Source of the DNA: Avimonoglobus sp965151315
GTDB taxonomy: Bacteria > Bacillota > Clostridia > UBA1381
Assembly (NCBI GenBank): GCA_965151315.1
Contig: CBCTZG010000001.1
Coordinates: 1-64,000, forward strand
Length of the DNA stretch: 64,000 nucleotides
Direction of reading: 5' to 3'
The translations under genes were made by a program, and so were the position numbers. Shown here one piece after another: positions 18,151 to 27,220 of the stretch. Position 1 is the first letter of the stretch, and each line of letters begins with the position of its first letter. Below the pieces are notes generated by a model that worked only from the letters and a program-made list of their open reading frames with translations, was not told the origin of the DNA and did not search any database.

Positions 18151-19113
18151 ATGCGTATGAAGCAAACGCAGATACAGGGCGCGAAATCTGTACCGCGGAA
18201 GAAAAGCGCCTGGAAAGGGTTTAAAGACAACGCGGAATTGACCACACTGGCAATCCCCGGCATTGTAATGCTGATTTTGTTTTCTTATATACCCATGTTT
18301 GGTATTATTATCGCTTTTAAGGATTTCCGGAATAACCTGGGTATATTTGGAAGCGAATGGGTAGGGTTTGAGAACTTCAAGTTTTTCTTTACCTCCCAGG
18401 ACGCCTGGCGGATCCTGCGCAACACAGTGGGATATGGCTTTTTGTTTATCATACTGAATATTATTGCGGCGGTATTTATCGCCATCCTCCTGTACGAGGT
18501 CAAGAGCCGGAAGGCCTTGAAGGTCTACCAGACCAGTATGTTCCTGCCGCACTTTTTATCCTGGGTTATCGTCGGGTATATCACCTACATATTATTAGAG
18601 CCGAATATGGGCGTAATCAATCAGGTTTTGGCGCTGTTCGGCATTGAAGGGAAGCAATGGTATTCGGATCCGAAATACTGGGTTGTGATCCTGCCCCTGG
18701 TGAACCTGTGGAAAAACATTGGTATGAAGAGTATCATGTATTACGCGGCCTTGATGGGCATCGACGAGCAGCTGTTTGAAGCGGCCACCATTGACGGCGC
18801 CGGGAAGATCAAGCAGATCTGGTATATTACGCTGCCGTCCCTGATCCCGCTGATGACGATCCTGACAATCCTGGATGTAGGGAATATCGTAAAGGGCGAT
18901 TTCGGCCTGTTCTATACGATCCCCCGGGACATCGGGCTTTTATATCCTACCACAGACATTATTGACACCTATGTATACCGCGGCCTGCGTACCGGCGACG
19001 ACCTGGGTATTACAACGGCGGTCGGTTTGTTCCAGTCCGTTGTTGGATTGATTATGGTTGTTTCCACCAACCTGGTGGTCCGCAAAATTTCGCCGGAAAA
19101 TTCATTATTCTAA
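18151..19113 (+). CDS. LplB-type ABC sugar permease
   Basis: Inner-membrane permease of about 320 residues with six predicted helices. The cytoplasmic EAA loop (EAATIDGAGKIKQIWYITLP) that contacts the ATPase is intact. N-terminal sequence after the first Lys/Arg stretch (LTTLAIPGIVMLILFSYIPM) is typical of the LplB/YtcP class of oligosaccharide importers. ATG 18151 follows AAGGG by 5 nt; in-frame GTG 18145 and ATG 18157 are alternatives. It is the first gene of the right operon and partners with the next permease and the lipoprotein at 33597. No ATPase gene is in the operon, which is usual for this class because a shared MsmX/UgpC-like ATPase serves several importers. Confidence 0.94.
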   Translation: MRMKQTQIQGAKSVPRKKSAWKGFKDNAELTTLAIPGIVMLILFSYIPMFGIIIAFKDFRNNLGIFGSEWVGFENFKFFFTSQDAWRILRNTVGYGFLFIILNIIAAVFIAILLYEVKSRKALKVYQTSMFLPHFLSWVIVGYITYILLEPNMGVINQVLALFGIEGKQWYSDPKYWVVILPLVNLWKNIGMKSIMYYAALMGIDEQLFEAATIDGAGKIKQIWYITLPSLIPLMTILTILDVGNIVKGDFGLFYTIPRDIGLLYPTTDIIDTYVYRGLRTGDDLGITTAVGLFQSVVGLIMVVSTNLVVRKISPENSLF

Positions 19114-19125
19114 GGGGGTGCTGTT

Positions 19126-20025
19126 ATGGTTGCAAGAAAGAGAAAGCTATCCGGTACCAATATTGGTATCAACATATTTTTTGTGATATTTTCGCTGTTG
19201 TTCATCGTTCCGTTCCTGCTGATCATCTCGGCGTCCTTTACGGAAGAGAAAACACTTTTGGAGGAGGGCTACAAGCTGATCCCCTCCCAATGGTCGGTAA
19301 GCGCATATCAGTATGTGTTCCGAAACCCCTGGCAGCTGATTGATTCCTATAAGGTAACGATTTTCTATTCTGTTGTCGCCACGTTTTTATCCATGATGGT
19401 GATGATGCTGATGGCATATCCGCTGTCCAGGCCGAACTATAAATATAAAACGCCGCTGACATTCTTTATCTTCTTCACCATGCTGTTCAACGGCGGCCTA
19501 GTTCCCACATATATCTGGGTTACCCGGTACATGCATTTGGGAAACACGGTTTGGGTATATATTTTCCCCTATTTGGTGAATCCGTTTTACCTGATTGTAA
19601 TCCGGACGTTTTTCCAGGGCCTGCCCGGGTCGCTGGTGGAGTCGGCGAAGATCGACGGCGCCAGGGAGCTGCAGATTTTCTTTAAGATCATCCTGCCCCT
19701 GTCCAAGCCGGTGATCGCCACGATCTCCCTCCTGACCCTCCTGGCCAAGTGGAACGACTGGAATACGGCGCTGATCTATATTACGCAGAAGGAATTATAT
19801 TCCTTGCAGTATCTGCTGCAAAAGATCCTCCGGGAGGTAGAGTTTATTCAGAACATGGCGTCCAGTTCGCCTGTGGCCGGCGTAAACTTCGACATGTCCA
19901 ACGTGCCTTCCGAAACCATGCGGTTTGCGATGTGTATCGTGGCGGCGGGGCCAATGCTGGTGGTCTTCCCGTTCTTCCAGAAATACTTCGCAAAGGGTCT
20001 GACAGTAGGCGCTGTGAAGGGTTAA
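19126..20025 (+). CDS. LplC/YtcP-type ABC sugar permease
   Basis: A 299-residue six-helix permease with the EAA-type loop ESAKIDGARELQIFFKIILP and the characteristic ending FFQKYFAKGLTVGAVKG. It begins 12 nt after the LplB-type gene behind an AAGGGGGTG ribosome binding site. Together the two form the channel of the oligosaccharide importer induced by the adjacent two-component system. Confidence 0.94.
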   Translation: MVARKRKLSGTNIGINIFFVIFSLLFIVPFLLIISASFTEEKTLLEEGYKLIPSQWSVSAYQYVFRNPWQLIDSYKVTIFYSVVATFLSMMVMMLMAYPLSRPNYKYKTPLTFFIFFTMLFNGGLVPTYIWVTRYMHLGNTVWVYIFPYLVNPFYLIVIRTFFQGLPGSLVESAKIDGARELQIFFKIILPLSKPVIATISLLTLLAKWNDWNTALIYITQKELYSLQYLLQKILREVEFIQNMASSSPVAGVNFDMSNVPSETMRFAMCIVAAGPMLVVFPFFQKYFAKGLTVGAVKG

Positions 20026-20064
20026 TATAAGAAATATTTTACAAGGGACGAAAGGAAGATGAAA

Positions 20065-22467
20065 ATGGGCAAATTTACATCGAAGATTTTATCTCTGGTT
20101 ATGGCGCTGGCCATCACGGTGATGGCCGTGCCGGTGTCTGTTTCAATGGCGGCGGTCACAGATGAAAATTTTGAATTTGTTGACATGGCCTATAGTTCAG
20201 ATTCGGGTATGTATGTAGCAATGGCTAAAAAATTTGGAGCTACTAATGGTGCAGACAAAAAACCGGATACCGGCGTTTTATATGCTTCTCCGAATGGCAA
20301 GGCGTGGAAAAAGGTGCTTACATATCAAGGTGACGCCAGAAACTATATTTATCAGGATAACCGCCAATCCGTAATCTGGTGGGAATCCGAAAAAGTATTC
20401 CTGGCCGCCCTAGGTTCCAATGTTTACACCTCTGCGGACGGTCTGTACTGGCAGCCAAACACGGCGTTGAGCATGTCCAACGCAATGCTGGCAACCAATG
20501 GTACACAAGTATTGGTATTCGGCGGCTCAAACGATTCTAAAACAATTAGGATTGCCGATTCATTGGATAGTGTAAATAATTATACTTGGACAGAAGAGAA
20601 TTTCCTGGCAACGATTGCGGGGATGTCCAAACAATCAGAAGACGGGTCTTTCAAGATTGTTATTTCTAACCGGTATATGTCCTTTGATATAACATTTACA
20701 AAAGATGGAGATCAATATCAGTGTACAGCAAGTCCAGTTGCCTATCCAAATTTCCCGGCAGACCCGGTGGATATTTCCCATCAGGCGCCGTATCGTGACG
20801 CCGCAGACAGATGGGCTGTCGTATTTTCAAACGGCATTATGAAGCGGTTGAGTTCGGCGACAGCCAGACGGGATTTTGTTGTGCCGGAGGGTGAGCTTGC
20901 AACGGCAGTCAGCATCTATGGCGAACGTATCATGATTGGTACCCAGTCCGGGAGACTATTTTATTCTGATTTGATGGATGACGCAAACACGGTTTGGACC
21001 GAAATCCCTGCAACAGGTATAGCAAACGCGGAACCGGTTAAAAACATTACGTTTGCAGATAAAGATAATTATGTGGTATTAGCAAAAACAAATGTATTTA
21101 CGGGAACAACCAGTGGGTACAGCGATATAACGGACTATAACGGTGTACAGGAACCCGCCGTAGCCCTGAAAAATCCGTTTTATGATGTAAAACTGATGAG
21201 CGGCACTTACAGCTCGGATCTTGGCGTTTATATCGTAGTTGGCAATGAAGTAAACGGCGGCGGCGTGATCTTTACTTCTAAAGATAAGATAAACTGGGAA
21301 AAAACATACAGTGTCGCAGATAAATTTGCCAATGCATCTGCCGGTGCGGTTCACGGCGCAGTTTGGTGGGGCGCACAAAATAGCTTTGTCGTTACATTGG
21401 CATCCCCGCGAAATGAGACTGGAATTAACTGCGTTTGCTCCGCTGACGGCTATACATGGACGGAGAAGGCAGTGCCTGGGCTTGCAATAAATAGTGCGGA
21501 TATGCGGGTAGTTGGCGATAAATTATATACAACAGACGGTGCTGTTTCCTTGCAGACATATACGTCGTTGGGAGAGGGAGACTATGAAAAAGAAAAAGTA
21601 GAAGTAGAAGGTTTCCCTACCGGTGTCTATGCTCCCAGGCTGGCAGTCAGTGATGATGCGGAGCCGGCGGTTTTGATGACAGAAGGTGTGCTGAACCAAG
21701 GGTACCGCGGTGCGGTCAAATCTGAAGGTGCGTGGACCTATATGCCTACTTTGGGCGGCTATGGAACACCAACAGACACGACATACAGTAAAAATATGGG
21801 TAAATTTATTGTTACCCAGCAGAAACAAGGAAACCGGGTATCCATTGTCGGAAAGGACGGCAGCATTGTTGGCGGCCCTTCTGCCGGCGGAGTGTTCTTT
21901 GATGCGGTAGAAACAAACGGCAGTGTTCTGCTGTTTGGCGGGAGAGACGGCGCGCTGTACAGTGCGGCGGACGATGCAGGCTTAAGCAGCCAGACGCAGC
22001 TGAATGTTGTACCTTTAACCAGTGAAGCGACCGGAGGGAACACATTTAGCGCTACTGGAATTTTTGTAGGCGCCAGCGGTGAATTTATCGTAACTGTGTC
22101 GGATGGAACAGACAGTGATATCTTAGTTGTAGATAATGCCGCCAGCGAATACTGGAAGGTCAGCGATCATTTGGATTTGAGTGTTGATAGCTTAAAAGCC
22201 GGCCAGACCTTACTGGTATCCGCAGAGAGCACAAACAATACAGATACAGACGTATCCTTCACTATGGTTACCGCTATTTACGACGGGAACAAGCTGCTCC
22301 AGGTTGTATCAGACGACAGGACCATGGCGGCAGGGAAAACCGAGACCCAGACCCAAGAAATTACCTTAAACGAGGACATCCCGGAAACGGCCACAATGAA
22401 AGTATACATGTGGGATTCCTTAAGCGGCATGCAGCCCGTTAGCGAGAGCACAGGTTTTTTCGGATAA
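20065..22467 (+). CDS. Secreted BNR/Asp-box-like propeller protein (upstream part of a probable frameshifted fusion)
   Basis: ATG 20065 is 8 nt after AGGA; ATG 20059 is too close. Signal peptide (cleaved near SMA-AV). Residues ~30-690 contain repeated sialidase-like units (SPNGKAWKKV, SADGLYWQP, SKDKINWEK, SADGYTWTEK) with Asp-box-like turns, indicating a beta-propeller. The last ~90 residues form the FN3-like domain ending in KVYMWDSLSGMQPV. The frame then stops at 22465-22467, directly after a six-T run. A -1 shift at that run leads without interruption into the beta-helix ORF at 22488. The propeller resembles the N-terminal part of 27221-30733. No catalytic residues are identified, so a binding role is more likely than an enzymatic one. 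Confidence 0.85.
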   Translation: MGKFTSKILSLVMALAITVMAVPVSVSMAAVTDENFEFVDMAYSSDSGMYVAMAKKFGATNGADKKPDTGVLYASPNGKAWKKVLTYQGDARNYIYQDNRQSVIWWESEKVFLAALGSNVYTSADGLYWQPNTALSMSNAMLATNGTQVLVFGGSNDSKTIRIADSLDSVNNYTWTEENFLATIAGMSKQSEDGSFKIVISNRYMSFDITFTKDGDQYQCTASPVAYPNFPADPVDISHQAPYRDAADRWAVVFSNGIMKRLSSATARRDFVVPEGELATAVSIYGERIMIGTQSGRLFYSDLMDDANTVWTEIPATGIANAEPVKNITFADKDNYVVLAKTNVFTGTTSGYSDITDYNGVQEPAVALKNPFYDVKLMSGTYSSDLGVYIVVGNEVNGGGVIFTSKDKINWEKTYSVADKFANASAGAVHGAVWWGAQNSFVVTLASPRNETGINCVCSADGYTWTEKAVPGLAINSADMRVVGDKLYTTDGAVSLQTYTSLGEGDYEKEKVEVEGFPTGVYAPRLAVSDDAEPAVLMTEGVLNQGYRGAVKSEGAWTYMPTLGGYGTPTDTTYSKNMGKFIVTQQKQGNRVSIVGKDGSIVGGPSAGGVFFDAVETNGSVLLFGGRDGALYSAADDAGLSSQTQLNVVPLTSEATGGNTFSATGIFVGASGEFIVTVSDGTDSDILVVDNAASEYWKVSDHLDLSVDSLKAGQTLLVSAESTNNTDTDVSFTMVTAIYDGNKLLQVVSDDRTMAAGKTETQTQEITLNEDIPETATMKVYMWDSLSGMQPVSESTGFFG
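22455..22461 (+). promoter_or_regulatory. Candidate -1 frameshift slippery heptamer T TTT TTC
   Basis: In the frame of the propeller gene the codons are GGT TTT TTC GGA TAA, a canonical X-XXY-YYZ slippery site two codons before the stop. Slipping back one base gives TTT CGG ATA ACG and enters the frame of the beta-helix ORF, which is open from 22443. Equally, a single T lost from a seven-T run would explain the break as a mutation or sequencing error. Confidence 0.5.
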
Positions 22468-22487
22468 CGGACGGACGGGACTACTAC

Positions 22488-24500
22488 GTGTCCCCAGACG
22501 GTAATGACGCAAACGACGGATCAAAAGGGGCTCCTTTCCGGTCCGTGGAAAAAGCATTAGAAACGGCAAGAATGCAGAATTTGCTTGGCGTCCGTCCTAC
22601 CAGCATCTACTTGCGGGAGGGTGTGTACCCGGTAATGGAAAGCATAACCCTTTCCCCGGCGGACGCCGGTAAGCCCTGGGCGCCGCTGAAAATTACATCC
22701 TATCCAGGAGAAACAGCCCGGATCACCGGCGGCACGGATCTCTCCCTTTCCCAATGCGCGCCGGCCGGGGCTGGCTTTACGGACCGGATCATTGACGCGG
22801 CGGCCCGGGCCAATATTTTACAAATTGACCTAAAAAGCCTGGGCATCACGGACTATGGCGAAATTTCCCGGCGGGGGCACATGATTTCCGCCGGGAAGCC
22901 TGCCCAGATGGAAATGAGTATCAACGGCAGACGGATGCGGCTGGCCGGCTGGCCCAACCAGGATTTTGCGGGTCTTTCCCGGGTTATAGAGTATGGAACG
23001 CGGAGCCAGGCGGGGATCATCAATGGCTGCAGCTTTGTCATGGAGGAGGGCGAGGACCGGCCATTCCAGTGGGCAGAGCCGGAGCTTGCCTGGTTATCCG
23101 GGGTACTGGGGGCGAATTATGCATACGATTACTATCCCGTAGCGAAGATGGATCCGGCAGAACGGGCGGTATATCTGCGGGAGGGCGCCATTCAGAAGTA
23201 TTATTCTGCCCAGTTTTTCCGCTTTGAAAACATCCCGGAGGAGCTGGACGCGCCGGGTGAATACTATATAGACCGGAAAGCCGGGATCTTGTATTTCTAC
23301 CCGCCGGAAGATACGCCGGCAGACGCGCGCATAACCTTATCCATGACCGAGGACACGCTTTTGCAGCTGGATAATGTGTCCAACGTAATTATTGAAAATT
23401 TGGTGTTTGACGGCGGCCGGGGCTCAGCAATTACAGGGGAAAACACAACAGCCGTTACGATCCGGGGCTGCACGGTGCAGGGCTTCGGCGGAACCGGCAT
23501 CCAGCTGGACAACACGGAAGGCTCTGCTGTCCGGGACTGTCATGTCTATGACGTAGGCAAAAACGGCGTCGCGATATCCGGCGGGGATTATCAGCAGATC
23601 ATCAGCAGCTATAATGCTGTGATCAATAATGATATCCACGATTTCTCCCAGCTGGAGCGCAGTTATACTGCTGGGATTCACCTGGGCTACCAAAGCGTAG
23701 GGATCGATGTGCGCAGGAACCATGTGCATCACGCGCCCCATACGGGTATGATCTACTATGGCGTAAACCATACGATTCAGCAAAATGAGTTTCATGATTT
23801 AGTATTGGAATTTCATGATATGGACGCAGTTTATGTGAATAATTCCGAGTTTCCGTGGGAACGGGGCACTGTGTTCCGAGGCAATTATTTCCATGATATT
23901 GGAAATCAGACCTTGAATGGAACGCGGCAGATGAATATTGCCGCCATCCGGTCGGATAATAACGGCAACGGCCTGGTGGTTGTGGGGAATATATTCCGGC
24001 ATATCGGCCTGGGGGGCACAAATGCGGTTTCCGCCGTGCGGGCCCAGGGGACCCATAACCGGATCAGCGGGAATTTGTTCATTGACTGCAGTGAAACCTA
24101 TAACGGCAATACATATAAAGCGGATGCCGCTTATGATATGACCGACCCGGCAACCGCAAAACGAAAAGCGCAGATGGACAGCTATCTGCCGGTTTACGGG
24201 AAACAATTCCCGGAGTTATATAATTTTTGGGAAGAGCATCCAAACTCTGCCCGGACCAACCGATTTCAAAATAATGTAATCTGTAATCCAGAATTCCCGT
24301 TAAGCGCGATTAACGGCCTGCCGGATCCCGAAGGCTTCCGGAGTGCGCCGGAGCTGATACAGGCTTCCGGGAACCTGGTTACACGGGATAAGGATATATT
24401 TCAAGACTACGAAAACCAGGATTATTCCTTCGCCCAGGACGCGCCCATACCGGCGGGTTTCCCGGTGATTCCCTTTGGGGCGATTGGAACGATCCGATAA
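22488..24500 (+). CDS. Right-handed beta-helix domain protein, lacks own signal peptide
   Basis: The sequence begins at the conserved first strand of this family (YYVSPDGNDANDGS, then APFRSVEKALETAR), which in the paralogues 24534 and 35166 follows an SLH or linker region. GTG 22488 has only a weak GGACGGGA upstream and gives no signal peptide. The same frame is open back to 22443, overlapping the end of the propeller gene. The ~670 residues contain parallel beta-helix repeats (NVIIENLVFDGG, TVRGC-like turns, HAPHTGMIYYG, LEFHDMDAVYVNN) and match 24534-27206 and 35166-38054. I think it is the C-terminal half of one secreted propeller-beta-helix protein made by frameshifting or broken by mutation. 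It probably acts on the same polysaccharide as its paralogues. The family's catalytic class is not certain. Confidence 0.78.
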   Translation: MSPDGNDANDGSKGAPFRSVEKALETARMQNLLGVRPTSIYLREGVYPVMESITLSPADAGKPWAPLKITSYPGETARITGGTDLSLSQCAPAGAGFTDRIIDAAARANILQIDLKSLGITDYGEISRRGHMISAGKPAQMEMSINGRRMRLAGWPNQDFAGLSRVIEYGTRSQAGIINGCSFVMEEGEDRPFQWAEPELAWLSGVLGANYAYDYYPVAKMDPAERAVYLREGAIQKYYSAQFFRFENIPEELDAPGEYYIDRKAGILYFYPPEDTPADARITLSMTEDTLLQLDNVSNVIIENLVFDGGRGSAITGENTTAVTIRGCTVQGFGGTGIQLDNTEGSAVRDCHVYDVGKNGVAISGGDYQQIISSYNAVINNDIHDFSQLERSYTAGIHLGYQSVGIDVRRNHVHHAPHTGMIYYGVNHTIQQNEFHDLVLEFHDMDAVYVNNSEFPWERGTVFRGNYFHDIGNQTLNGTRQMNIAAIRSDNNGNGLVVVGNIFRHIGLGGTNAVSAVRAQGTHNRISGNLFIDCSETYNGNTYKADAAYDMTDPATAKRKAQMDSYLPVYGKQFPELYNFWEEHPNSARTNRFQNNVICNPEFPLSAINGLPDPEGFRSAPELIQASGNLVTRDKDIFQDYENQDYSFAQDAPIPAGFPVIPFGAIGTIR

Positions 24501-24533
24501 CGTATACCACAAGATTTAACAGGAGGGACCAGC

Positions 24534-27206
24534 TTGAAAAAGACAGCAGTATTTCTGGCCGCAGCCGTGCTGGTACATGCTCTGGCTATACCGGCCTGGG
24601 CATATCCGGACACGGATAAGCACTGGGCAAAAGAGTTTGTAGAGCTTTTGACAGATAAGGGTATTGTGGCCGGATCCGATGACGGAACATTCCGGCCTGA
24701 TGATGCCATTTTGGCGGATGAATTTATTAAAATGACGGTTTCGGCCCTGGGTTATGAGATTGTGCCGGGCACAAGCTATTGGGCGGAGCCGTATCTGGCA
24801 AAGGCAAAAGAGCTTGGGCTGATTTATGACGACGAGGCGACCGTGTTCAACAGACCAGCCTCCCGGGCGGAGATTGTCCGGATCGCGGTGCGGGCGCTGG
24901 GACTGGATCCCGTCAGCGAAGCGGCCCGGCCGGCGTTGATCGAACAGATTTCCGACTATTATGATATTCAAAACGAATACAAGGAATATGTACTGGCAGC
25001 CTATAACAGCCATCTGATTAACGGCTATGGCGACAACAGCTTTGGACCTGAACGGACAATGACCCGGGCGGAGGCCTGTGTTGTGATCACCCGGATGCTG
25101 AAAATTAAGCCTATGCCGGATGATACGGCGCCTACGATTGATACGGACAGCATTTACTTCGTATCTGCCGACGGGAATGACGCCAACGCTGGTACCCAGG
25201 ACGCCCCCTTCAAGACCATTGAAAAGGCGCGGGATACCGTCCGCCAGGTGATTGCCAGCGGGCAATATCCGGAGGAAGGGATTACTGTTTACCTGCGGGG
25301 CGGCGAGTATAAAATTGAAAATACCATTACCTTTACGGAGCAGGATAACGGCACAGAGACCAACCCAGTAGTCTATGCTTCGTATCCCGGGGAAACGGCG
25401 CGGCTGACTGGCAGTGTAGCCCTGCCGTATGACCAATTCTCCCCGGCAGGAAAGAATGTTACTGATATTATTATTGATAAAGCGGCGGCGCAAAACGTCC
25501 TGCAAATTGATTTGAAAAAGCAGGGGATTACGGATTACGGCCAGCTGTCCCGCAGAGGCTATTTGATTTCTGCTGGTGTAACACCGCAGGTAGAGCTGTA
25601 TATTGACGGCAGCCGCCAGCAGCTGGCGCGGTGGCCCAATACCGATTGGGTCGGCACCACGGAGATCGTCCGAAGCGGGACCCGGAGCCAGACCGGCGTG
25701 CTGGAGGGGGCTGTGTTTAAGATTGACTATGACCGGCCTACAAGATGGAAAAACAATATCAATGAAATCTATACGTCCGGCGTATTGGGTGAAAACTATT
25801 TCTACGGCTATTTCCCCATTGAGAAGATTGAACCGGGACAGATCACCCTGAAAGAGGGCGCTGTGAAGGATTACTATTCCAAGCATTTCATCCGGTATGA
25901 AAATATTTTGGAAGAGCTGGACGCACCGGGCGAATACTATATTGACCGGGCCAACGGGATGCTGTATTTGTATCCGCCGGAGGGCTTTAGCGCCGATACG
26001 GATATCCGGTTGTCTGTTTTAGATCAGAACATGATCCAGGGCACCAATGTAAAAAATATCCGCTTTGAAAACCTGAAGCTGGATTCTACCCGGCAGACGG
26101 CTATGCGGTTTGACAACGCCCAGAACCTGGTGGTAAAGAACTGTGAGGTTTCCGGCACCGGTGTGCATGGGATCACCGTTACGGGGACAAACTGCCGGAT
26201 TGAGAACAACCTGGTGCATGACATTGGCTCCAACGGTATTTCGATTACTGGCGGCGATTACGCCAATATTGGTTCCTCCGGCGATATTGTCCGGAACAAC
26301 CATATTTATAAAGCGGCCCAGATTGAACGGTCCTACCAGTGCGGCCTGATGATCGGCTATCAGTCTGTAGGCGTAATTGCGGAGCACAATGAGATCCATG
26401 ATATGCCGCACACCGGCGTAATTATGTATGGACCGGAGCACCAGCTGCAGTACAACAACATTTATGACTGCGTCAAGGAATATCACGATATGGACGCGAT
26501 CTACATGAACGTAAACCAGTATCCGTGGGAGCGGGGCGTCACAGTCCGGCAGAACTTTATCCACGATCTGGGCAAGCAGACCTTTACAGAACGGCAGATG
26601 AACGTGGCCGGTATCCGGACGGATAACCAGGGCAACGGGCTGAATGTGATCGAGAATGTTTTCTATAATATAGGTTATGAAAATTCCAACCAGATCCGAA
26701 GCATCTGCGCCGAAGGTATTGAAAATGTAATTAAAAACAATATCTTTGTGGACGTGGCTGAGACCTACGACGGTCAGGATACATACAATCCGACCGCAAA
26801 GTGGGATATCACCGCAGATAACGTAAAGACAATCTACTCGGAATGGCAGAAGTACAGCCCCAAATATTCTGAGAAGTATCCGGAGGTGGCGAGCTTCTTT
26901 GATCACCACTTCCAGGCCTATGAGAAGTCAAATATCTTCCAGAATAACCTGATTGTCAATACCAAGATCCCGCTGAGCACCCTGAACGCAATGCCAAACG
27001 CGCAGGGCTTCCGGGCCGCAGAACAGCTGGTTGACGCGACTGGAAACCTTGTCCTGAAAGAGGATCCGGGCTTTGTGGACTATGCCGGGGAGAACTTCCT
27101 CTTAAGGGATGACAGCAGGGTTTATACAGACATCCCGGGCTTCGAAAAGGTCGAGTTTGACCAAATGGGTCTTTTGAAGGATACGGCGGTCGGGCCGGTT
27201 AAATAG
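24534..27206 (+). CDS. SLH-anchored right-handed beta-helix protein
   Basis: TTG start 6 nt after GGAGGG. Signal peptide (cleaved near AWA-YP). Three N-terminal SLH repeats (about 24-205: YPDTDKHWAKEFVELL, the DDGTFRPDD turn, and TRAEACVVITRML). Then a ~680-residue right-handed beta-helix beginning YFVSADGNDANAGTQ with APFKTIEKARDTVRQ. Conserved blocks shared with 22488 and 35166 include RRGYLISAG, LEELDAPGEYYIDR, MPHTGVIMYG and KEYHDMDAIYMN. The His-Asp-Met-Asp block lies on the helix face where catalytic or metal-binding residues usually sit, so it is a candidate active site (inference). Wall-anchored polysaccharide-degrading enzyme is the most likely role. Confidence 0.87.
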   Translation: MKKTAVFLAAAVLVHALAIPAWAYPDTDKHWAKEFVELLTDKGIVAGSDDGTFRPDDAILADEFIKMTVSALGYEIVPGTSYWAEPYLAKAKELGLIYDDEATVFNRPASRAEIVRIAVRALGLDPVSEAARPALIEQISDYYDIQNEYKEYVLAAYNSHLINGYGDNSFGPERTMTRAEACVVITRMLKIKPMPDDTAPTIDTDSIYFVSADGNDANAGTQDAPFKTIEKARDTVRQVIASGQYPEEGITVYLRGGEYKIENTITFTEQDNGTETNPVVYASYPGETARLTGSVALPYDQFSPAGKNVTDIIIDKAAAQNVLQIDLKKQGITDYGQLSRRGYLISAGVTPQVELYIDGSRQQLARWPNTDWVGTTEIVRSGTRSQTGVLEGAVFKIDYDRPTRWKNNINEIYTSGVLGENYFYGYFPIEKIEPGQITLKEGAVKDYYSKHFIRYENILEELDAPGEYYIDRANGMLYLYPPEGFSADTDIRLSVLDQNMIQGTNVKNIRFENLKLDSTRQTAMRFDNAQNLVVKNCEVSGTGVHGITVTGTNCRIENNLVHDIGSNGISITGGDYANIGSSGDIVRNNHIYKAAQIERSYQCGLMIGYQSVGVIAEHNEIHDMPHTGVIMYGPEHQLQYNNIYDCVKEYHDMDAIYMNVNQYPWERGVTVRQNFIHDLGKQTFTERQMNVAGIRTDNQGNGLNVIENVFYNIGYENSNQIRSICAEGIENVIKNNIFVDVAETYDGQDTYNPTAKWDITADNVKTIYSEWQKYSPKYSEKYPEVASFFDHHFQAYEKSNIFQNNLIVNTKIPLSTLNAMPNAQGFRAAEQLVDATGNLVLKEDPGFVDYAGENFLLRDDSRVYTDIPGFEKVEFDQMGLLKDTAVGPVK

Positions 27207-27220
27207 AAAGGATGATTCAG

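Noticed and set aside
20065..22467. Active sialidase
   Set aside because: Asp-box-like turns occur, but no Arg triad or catalytic Tyr/Glu arrangement could be identified, so only a propeller is claimed.
24516..25886. 456-codon minus-strand frame
   Set aside because: Antisense to the SLH-beta-helix gene; no start signals and no domain.
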